A stretch of 64,000 nt of DNA, taken from Mycobacterium sp. E796. GTDB taxonomy: Bacteria; Actinomycetota; Actinomycetes; Mycobacteriales; Mycobacteriaceae. Within the stretch, counting starts at the first letter, position 1. Each line of letters begins with the position of its first letter. Below, one piece after another: positions 58,731 to 64,000 of this stretch. The notes beneath the pieces were generated by a model, which worked only from the letters and a program-made list of their open reading frames with translations, searched no databases and was not told the DNA's origin. The translations under genes and the position numbers were made by a program. The stretch spans positions 62,001-126,000 of the forward strand of contig NZ_LZKK01000325.1 in NCBI RefSeq assembly GCF_001672815.1. Direction: 5' to 3'.

Positions 58731-60395
58731 ATGGTGTCAAGCAGCACCGCAGCACGGAACGGTGAGCAGCCCCCAACCGATCGTGACGCCGACGTGGTCG
58801 TCATCGGGGCGGGTTTTGCCGGCCTGTATGCCCTATATCGGTTGCGCGGAATGGGTCTGTCAGTAGTCGTGCTCGACGCAGCCGATGAGATCGGCGGCAC
58901 GTGGTATGTGAACCGGTATCCGGGCTGTCGATGCGATGTGGAGAGCTTCGCATACTCCTACTCGTTCTCCCCCGAACTGGAACAGGAATGGGAGTGGACG
59001 GAACGCTACGCCACCCAACCCGAGATATTGAGATACATCCACCATGTCGCCGAGCGGTTCGACCTTCGTCGCGACATACAACTGAACACGCGAGTGCGCT
59101 CGGCGACGTGGGATCAAGATGGCGTGCGTTGGCGCCTTACCACCGAGCAGGGCAACCGCTGGACGGCACGATTCCTCGTTACTGCTGTTGGCTGCATCTC
59201 AGCGCCGAAGTTGCCAGACATCGAAGGTCTCGACAGCTTCACCGGTGATCGCTACCACACCGCCGAATGGCCGCACGAGGGAGTGGATTTCACCGGTAAG
59301 CGGGTCGCTGTCATCGGGACCGGATCGTCGGGCGTGCAAGTGATTCCGATCATCGCGCAGCAGGCAGCGCAGCTCACCGTCTTCCAGCGCACGCCGGTAT
59401 TCACGATCCCGGCACGCAACCGCCCGTACACCGAGAGCGAGCGCGCAGAGATGAAGTCGCGCTACCAGCAATACCGGGAGGAGTCGCGGTGGACGACCTT
59501 CGGGACCGCCGGTCACACGCCAACCGTCGCGGCACTCGAGGTCGATGAGGAGACGCGCCGCAACACTTACGAGCGCGCCTGGCAGGTAGGCCGGGTCAAC
59601 GAATTGCTAGGCGCCTTCACCGATCTCATGGTCAGCAAGGACGCCAACGAAACCGCAGCCGAGTTCGTCCGCGAAAAGATTCGCACGATCGTGAAGAACC
59701 CCGACGTCGCCGCGTCGCTGACGCCGACAAATTACCCGTTCGGTGCCAAACGGCCGTGCATGGACACGAACTATTACGAGACCTTCAACCGGCCCAACGT
59801 ATCGCTCGTCGACTTGCGCAAGGAACCGATGGCGTGCGTCGTGCCCAACGGCATCCGCACGTCCAAGGCCGACTACCAATTCGACACCCTCGTGCTGGCC
59901 ATCGGGTTCGACACGTTCACGGGCGCGCTGCTTCGGATGGACATACGCGGCCGGGACGGCGTCTCCCTGAGGGAGCACTGGGCCGAGGGGGCGCGTTCGT
60001 ATCTTGGGCTCGCTGTCGCCGGCTTCCCGAACATGTTCACGATCACCGGTCCCGGCAGCCCCTCGGTGCTCAGCAACACCATCGTCTCGATCGAACAGCA
60101 CGTCGACTGGATCGCCGCCTGCATCGGTCATCTCCGCGAGCACTCGATCACCACGATCGAGGCCCAGCCCGACGCCGAGGACAGCTGGGTGAGGCTGGTC
60201 AGCAAGTTCGCGGACAAGACGCTGATGACCGAGGCGGATTCGTGGTACCTGGGTGCCAACGTCCCGGGCAAACCCCGGGTCTTCATGGCCTACCTGGCGG
60301 GAGTCGGTAACTACCGAAAGACCTGCGACAGGGTCGCCGAAAACAACTACGAGGGATTCACCTTGACGCCGGCGGGAGCGGCTCTCTACGCATGA
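58731..60395 (+). CDS. Flavin-dependent Baeyer-Villiger monooxygenase
   Basis: A 554-residue CHMO/PAMO-type monooxygenase. It has the FAD GxGxxG (VVVIGAGFAGLYALYRLRG), the NADPH motif VIGTGSSGVQVI, and the BVMO fingerprint FTGDRYHTAEWP (FxGxxxHTxxWP). IGGTWYVNRYPGCRCD is also typical. The ATG at 58731 is preceded by GAGGAGA; codons further upstream belong to the leader. It should insert oxygen next to a ketone, giving an ester or lactone. It opens the operon 58731-64000. Confidence 0.93.
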   Translation: MVSSSTAARNGEQPPTDRDADVVVIGAGFAGLYALYRLRGMGLSVVVLDAADEIGGTWYVNRYPGCRCDVESFAYSYSFSPELEQEWEWTERYATQPEILRYIHHVAERFDLRRDIQLNTRVRSATWDQDGVRWRLTTEQGNRWTARFLVTAVGCISAPKLPDIEGLDSFTGDRYHTAEWPHEGVDFTGKRVAVIGTGSSGVQVIPIIAQQAAQLTVFQRTPVFTIPARNRPYTESERAEMKSRYQQYREESRWTTFGTAGHTPTVAALEVDEETRRNTYERAWQVGRVNELLGAFTDLMVSKDANETAAEFVREKIRTIVKNPDVAASLTPTNYPFGAKRPCMDTNYYETFNRPNVSLVDLRKEPMACVVPNGIRTSKADYQFDTLVLAIGFDTFTGALLRMDIRGRDGVSLREHWAEGARSYLGLAVAGFPNMFTITGPGSPSVLSNTIVSIEQHVDWIAACIGHLREHSITTIEAQPDAEDSWVRLVSKFADKTLMTEADSWYLGANVPGKPRVFMAYLAGVGNYRKTCDRVAENNYEGFTLTPAGAALYA

Positions 60396-60439
60396 AATCT
60401 TGACGGCTCGAGGATGCGCCGACCGAAGGGACTGGATAC

Positions 60440-61621
60440 GTGCGAGGACTGACTAGCGGGTTTCCGCTGAGTGACGCCCAGCGCGCGATGCTCGACGAGC
60501 TCAAGGCCTACCTGGACGAGAACTTTCCGGACGACCGCGCAGTCGCCGCCGACCTGACGGCGGAGTGGGCCAGCGACGAAGAATACGAGTGGCTGCATCA
60601 GTTCAATCGCCGGCTTGCCGAAGATGGCTGGCTGATCCCGCACTGGCCGATCGAGTGGGGCGGCCGCGGCCTGACCGACGTCGATCAGATGCTGATCCGC
60701 GAGGAACTGGCCTATCGGCGCATTCCGCTGATCAACGTCAACGGTCTGGACATGTTGGCGCCGATTCTGCTGCGCTTTGGTACCGAGGAGCAAAAGCAGC
60801 GCCACCTTCCCGGCATCGCTGCGGTGGAAACGATGTGGTGCCAAGGTTTTTCGGAGCCCGAGGCAGGGTCGGATCTGACCTCACTGCGCACGACGGCGGT
60901 CCGCAATGGCGACCATTACGTCGTCAACGGCAGCAAGGTCTGGACGGGTCACGCGATGCGGTCGACGTGGATGATCCTGTTGTGCCGCACTGACGAGGGC
61001 TCGAAGGGCAGCCGCGGCCTGAGTCTGCTGTTGGTCGACATGGCCAACACCCCCGGTGTGGAGATGACACCGACGGTCGCGATGACCGGCGCCGTGACGT
61101 TCTGCCAAGAATTTTTCGTCGACGCGAAGGTGCCTGTCGAGAACATCGTCGGCGCCGAGAACGAGGGCTGGGCGGCATCGCGGGCGCTGCTGGAGCACGA
61201 GCGCGGGGGCCCGGGCGTGGCGGCCAAGCTGCGGCGAATGCTTGACGATCTACTCGACCTTGTCGCCGAGGCTCCAGAGGAGGAGTTCGACGCAGATGTG
61301 GTCCGGCTTGGCGGCCTCATCGAGAAGGTCGAGGGCGCGCGGGCCATGGCTTACGAGATGGCCGAAGCCAGGACCCGCGCTGAACTGTCGCCCCATATGC
61401 CCTCGGTATTCAAGCTCTTCAGCTCTGCGCTGGGTGTCGAGCTGTCCGAGGTAGGTGTCGATCTGCTTGGTCTGGACGCCCCGGCGCATCGGCCCGACAT
61501 CGGCGCTTGGACACATTGGGACGACTACCTCTACTCGTTTCTCATGCCGATCGCGGGCGGCAGCAACGAGATTCAGCACGAGATCATCGCGTCGAGCTTC
61601 CTCGGGGTCGGCCGCAAATGA
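60440..61621 (+). CDS. Acyl-CoA dehydrogenase
   Basis: A 393-residue acyl-CoA dehydrogenase starting at GTG 60440. IPHWPIEWGGRGLTDVDQML, QGFSEPEAGSDLTSLRTTAV and NGSKVWTGHAMRSTWM are conserved, and the C-terminal PIAGGSNEIQHEIIASSFLG is intact. Its stop overlaps the next start (ATGA). A second acyl-CoA dehydrogenase begins at 63663 with a CoA-transferase between them, so the three may form a unit in which acid activation feeds dehydrogenation. Confidence 0.92.
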   Translation: MRGLTSGFPLSDAQRAMLDELKAYLDENFPDDRAVAADLTAEWASDEEYEWLHQFNRRLAEDGWLIPHWPIEWGGRGLTDVDQMLIREELAYRRIPLINVNGLDMLAPILLRFGTEEQKQRHLPGIAAVETMWCQGFSEPEAGSDLTSLRTTAVRNGDHYVVNGSKVWTGHAMRSTWMILLCRTDEGSKGSRGLSLLLVDMANTPGVEMTPTVAMTGAVTFCQEFFVDAKVPVENIVGAENEGWAASRALLEHERGGPGVAAKLRRMLDDLLDLVAEAPEEEFDADVVRLGGLIEKVEGARAMAYEMAEARTRAELSPHMPSVFKLFSSALGVELSEVGVDLLGLDAPAHRPDIGAWTHWDDYLYSFLMPIAGGSNEIQHEIIASSFLGVGRK

Positions 61622-63666
61622 CGTCCCGAGTCGACTACCTCGCTGGTTTCCACTGTGTGGTCCTTGGCCATGGCACGGTCGCCCGCACGGCGTACGAAAC
61701 GCTCGTCAGTCTTGGCGCCGATGTCGCCACCGTCAGCTATGTGGCCGACGACGCGGACATCGTCATCTGCGACCGCGTCGCCGAGGGGACCGACGAGCTA
61801 TACCTCTCGCAGGTTGCCCATTGGGTTGAGCATCGTCCCGCGGGCCGCCCTGGGACGTGGGTCACCGTCTCGGCCTTCGGGCTTGACGGCCCGGCTGGCG
61901 GTTTGCCGGGCTCCGACCTGGTCTGTGCGGCGGCCGGCGGCATGCTGGCGGCGCTCACCGACGGCGATGGTCGGTTCCATCAGATGCCGGGTGAGCAGGC
62001 GCTGCAGGCGACGGGGCTGTTGGCCGTTCTCTCTGCGCTGCATGGAATTTCGCTGAGCCGCCGCGACGGGATCGCTGTGCACCTGGACCTATCCGCCCAG
62101 GAGGCCACTGCGTTCTCCTCCGTGCAGCAAGAACTCGCCCACATCTTGTATCGATGCGGTGGTGCCGGCGGTGCGGCCCGCTATTCGGCGCCCGCAGGCG
62201 TATTCGAATGCGCGGACGGGTTGATCAACATCATTGTCATCGACGACCACCAGTTCGCTCGTGTCGCCGAGGTCGTCGGGCAACCGGAGTGGATCACTCT
62301 GTATCCGACGCTTCCCGACCGAGTCGCCAACGGGGACACCATCAATTCGGTGGTGCAACAGTGGCTGGCTACTCGGCCCAAGGTCGAGTGTGAACGACTG
62401 ATGCAGGCCAACGGGGTTCCGGCGACCGCCGTGCGCACCATCGCCGAGGTCAACACCTCCGACCAATTCCAGGAGCGGGACTGGACGGCCCGATCCGGCG
62501 GATGCGACTCCGCCGTCTCGCCGGTCCCTGCCGTCATAGCCCGTCACCCGGCCCCCTCCCCGCCGGGCGAAAAGCCAGCCGAGCCCACCCTGGATGACCT
62601 GCGGGTGGTCGAGGTCACCAATGTGCTCGCCGGTCCACTCAGTGGCTCCATCTTGGGAGCGATGGGCGCGAAGGTGGTGCGACTCGAGGATCAGGCCCGA
62701 CTCGACGTGTACCGACGCAACGGCCCCTTCGCCGGCGGTGAGGTCGGCCTCGAGCGCGCGGCGTATTTCATGTGTGCGAACTATTGCAAACAGAGCGTCA
62801 CTGAGGGCGTCGGTGAGGATCCGGAGATTGCTCGACTGGCACTTGGCTGGGCGAATGTGCTGATCGAGAACGTCGGCGCGAGCCGGCTGGCCCGTCTCGG
62901 GACCGGTCCGGTAACGGTGGGCGGCGGAGCCGGCGGCATGGCGGCGTCGATCTCGGGCTACGGCCGCAGCGGCCCGCATGCGGACTTCCGGGGCTATGCA
63001 CCCAACGTGCACGCGTACGCGGGACTTACCGAGGCGATCCACGAGGCAGTGGGATCCAGGGTCTACCTGATCGGCGCGCTCGCCGATTATGCCGCAGCGA
63101 TCTGGGTGGCCACGCTAGCCGCTGCCTGGTATCTCGGCGGTGCGCATGACGAACAGCACGTTGACCTTTCGATGGCCGAGGCGGTCGCCGTCAAACTGCG
63201 CCACCCGCACCGCGAGGTTGGCAAAGTGACCCAGAGTCTGCTTATGGAAACCGCAGACGGCCGCACCGTCGCGGTTTCGTTCTCCGCGGGCGATGGCGGG
63301 TGCGTCGCGCGCGCTCTCGGGCGGCAGGCTTCCGACGCCGACGTGGCGTCGCTCGTGAAACGCGCCCTCAGCGAGGATCCCGAGGCCGCGGTCTCGTCGC
63401 TGCAAAAGGCCGGGATCGCCGCGTACTTCGTACGGTTGACCGCAGACGTGGTGACGGACCCGCAACTGCGTGCACGCCAATTCTTTTTGCCCGTCGACCA
63501 TCCAGTGGTTGGCCCGGCCGAAATCATCACCCTGCCGTGGAAGGTGGCGGGCTGCGCGCGCACCGGCTACCGGTCAGCCCCACTGCTGGGCGCGGACGAC
63601 GCCGGGGCGCGCGAAGCGTTCGCCGTGTACAACGCAGCCGGTTCCCGACAAGGGGTGACGAGTTGA
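61618..63666 (+). CDS. Double-length CoA-transferase family III protein, short first half
   Basis: A 682-residue two-repeat CaiB/BaiF protein starting at ATG 61618. The first half is short (about residues 1-320): its opening Rossmann part (VVLGHGTVARTAYETLVSLG) lacks the usual VIKVE segment, yet the catalytic context HLDLSAQEATAF is present. The second half (DLRVVEVTNVLAGPLSGSIL, GAKVVRLED) has QHVDLSMAEAVAVK. Compared with 788 and 868 residues in the other two doubles, the shortening is mostly N-terminal. Its stop overlaps the next start (TTGA). Confidence 0.88.
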   Translation: MTSRVDYLAGFHCVVLGHGTVARTAYETLVSLGADVATVSYVADDADIVICDRVAEGTDELYLSQVAHWVEHRPAGRPGTWVTVSAFGLDGPAGGLPGSDLVCAAAGGMLAALTDGDGRFHQMPGEQALQATGLLAVLSALHGISLSRRDGIAVHLDLSAQEATAFSSVQQELAHILYRCGGAGGAARYSAPAGVFECADGLINIIVIDDHQFARVAEVVGQPEWITLYPTLPDRVANGDTINSVVQQWLATRPKVECERLMQANGVPATAVRTIAEVNTSDQFQERDWTARSGGCDSAVSPVPAVIARHPAPSPPGEKPAEPTLDDLRVVEVTNVLAGPLSGSILGAMGAKVVRLEDQARLDVYRRNGPFAGGEVGLERAAYFMCANYCKQSVTEGVGEDPEIARLALGWANVLIENVGASRLARLGTGPVTVGGGAGGMAASISGYGRSGPHADFRGYAPNVHAYAGLTEAIHEAVGSRVYLIGALADYAAAIWVATLAAAWYLGGAHDEQHVDLSMAEAVAVKLRHPHREVGKVTQSLLMETADGRTVAVSFSAGDGGCVARALGRQASDADVASLVKRALSEDPEAAVSSLQKAGIAAYFVRLTADVVTDPQLRARQFFLPVDHPVVGPAEIITLPWKVAGCARTGYRSAPLLGADDAGAREAFAVYNAAGSRQGVTS

Positions 63667-64000
63667 CGACGAACATCGCGCATGGCTATCGCGAAAGCGA
63701 CGAGCGGCGAGAGTTCCGCGCGTCCACCAGCGGAGCGCTGTCCCGGATATGGCGAAACGACGCACTGCGCGACTTTCCCGATACCGCGGAAAGCAAACTG
63801 GCCGAGCTCAACTCGGATATCCACCGCAACCTAGCCCTCGGCGGAATCCTCGTGGCCGAAGAGCATGGCGGCCTTGGTGCAACCCCCGAATTTGCGACGG
63901 TCGCCGCCGAGGAACTGGGCGCGGGGCTGGCCCCCTATGATCTCCTTGGCGCCTGCATGACGGCACATGTGCTTAACAGCGCCCCGGTTCCGGACCGTGA
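63663..64000 (+). CDS. Acyl-CoA dehydrogenase, N-terminal part (runs off the window)
   Basis: A TTG at 63663 overlaps the preceding stop; the frame stays open to the window end (about 112 codons). LAELNSDIHRNLALGGILVA, EEHGGLGATPEFATVAAEEL and GAGLAPYDLLGAC follow the order of the N-terminal helical domain of acyl-CoA dehydrogenases. The catalytic part lies beyond the window. It is probably the partner of the dehydrogenase at 60440. Confidence 0.8.
   Translation, partial: MTTNIAHGYRESDERREFRASTSGALSRIWRNDALRDFPDTAESKLAELNSDIHRNLALGGILVAEEHGGLGATPEFATVAAEELGAGLAPYDLLGACMTAHVLNSAPVPDR

Noticed and set aside
1-64000. Search for insertion sequences, integrases, tRNAs and CRISPR arrays
   Set aside because: No transposase or integrase-like protein, no direct-repeat array and no tRNA-like cloverleaf was noticed, although the relic region 35.6-40.6 kb shows past rearrangement.

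Overview
The window is high-GC actinobacterial DNA and almost certainly comes from a Mycobacterium or close relative. The signs are frequent GTG starts, GTGA/ATGA start-stop overlaps, soluble secreted MmpS-like proteins, F420-type luciferase-like oxidoreductases, several short-chain dehydrogenases of the mycofactocin-coupled type, and probable leaderless transcripts. I saw no rRNA, tRNA, CRISPR array, transposase or integrase. Nearly every gene encodes lipid or carbon-skeleton catabolism: seven acyl-CoA dehydrogenases (one cut by the window edge), four CoA-transferase family III proteins (three of them double-length), three thiolase-like/DUF35 pairs, two enoyl-CoA hydratases, a MaoC-type hydratase, many SDRs, two aldehyde dehydrogenases, three amidohydrolases, a Baeyer-Villiger monooxygenase, a Zn alcohol dehydrogenase and an HSL-type esterase.

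Layout. 1-1778: three small secreted proteins after the tail of an unidentified gene. 1821-2075: a decayed stretch. 2109-7228 (minus): SDR, carboxymuconolactone-decarboxylase-like protein, beta-hydroxyacid dehydrogenase, mycofactocin-type SDR, epimerase-like protein and enoyl-CoA hydratase. 7425-9823: a paired acyl-CoA dehydrogenase. 10040-10903: two more secreted proteins. 11017-13430: DUF35/thiolase pair and Nudix hydrolase. 13519-21620: SDR, amidohydrolase, double CoA-transferase, SDR, TetR regulator and an acyl-CoA ligase-like gene that seems to have an internal deletion. 21782-28141: second DUF35/thiolase pair, aldehyde dehydrogenase and two unusual acyl-CoA dehydrogenases. 28250-35609: two CoA-transferases, a MaoC hydratase, the third thiolase/DUF35 pair and a crotonase, laid out like the ChsH1-Ltp2-ChsH2 hydratase/retro-aldolase group of steroid side-chain degradation. 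35628-40630: a scar-rich region with relics of at least three gene families and a duplicated thioesterase-SRPBCC module in which each copy kept a different partner. 40765-57478: hydrolase, SDR, phosphatase, ThDP enzyme, ketopantoate-reductase-like enzyme, aldehyde dehydrogenase, TetR, kinase, two amidohydrolases flanking a Rieske protein, SDR, two LLM oxidoreductases, and a membrane protein followed by a broken second copy. 57405-64000: divergent alcohol dehydrogenase and BVMO, then acyl-CoA dehydrogenase, CoA-transferase and the start of another acyl-CoA dehydrogenase.

The strongest system-level signal is a repeated dyad, ACCG-N6-CGGT (at most one arm mismatch), at nine places, each close to the start of a gene or operon between 26.8 and 58.7 kb. 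Two of the nine flank a TetR-family gene at 48158, whose C-terminal region resembles the PaaR/PfmR group. I infer that this TetR controls itself and a local regulon covering CoA-transferases, ACAD11-like dehydrogenase, esterase, ThDP enzyme, APH-type kinase, amidohydrolase/Rieske operon and the ADH/BVMO divergon. Together these could oxidise a ketone to an ester or lactone, hydrolyse it, oxidise the alcohol and aldehyde to an acid, activate the acid with CoA and beta-oxidise it. The substrate cannot be read from the sequence; a cyclic ketone, terpenoid or steroid-like compound is a reasonable guess only.
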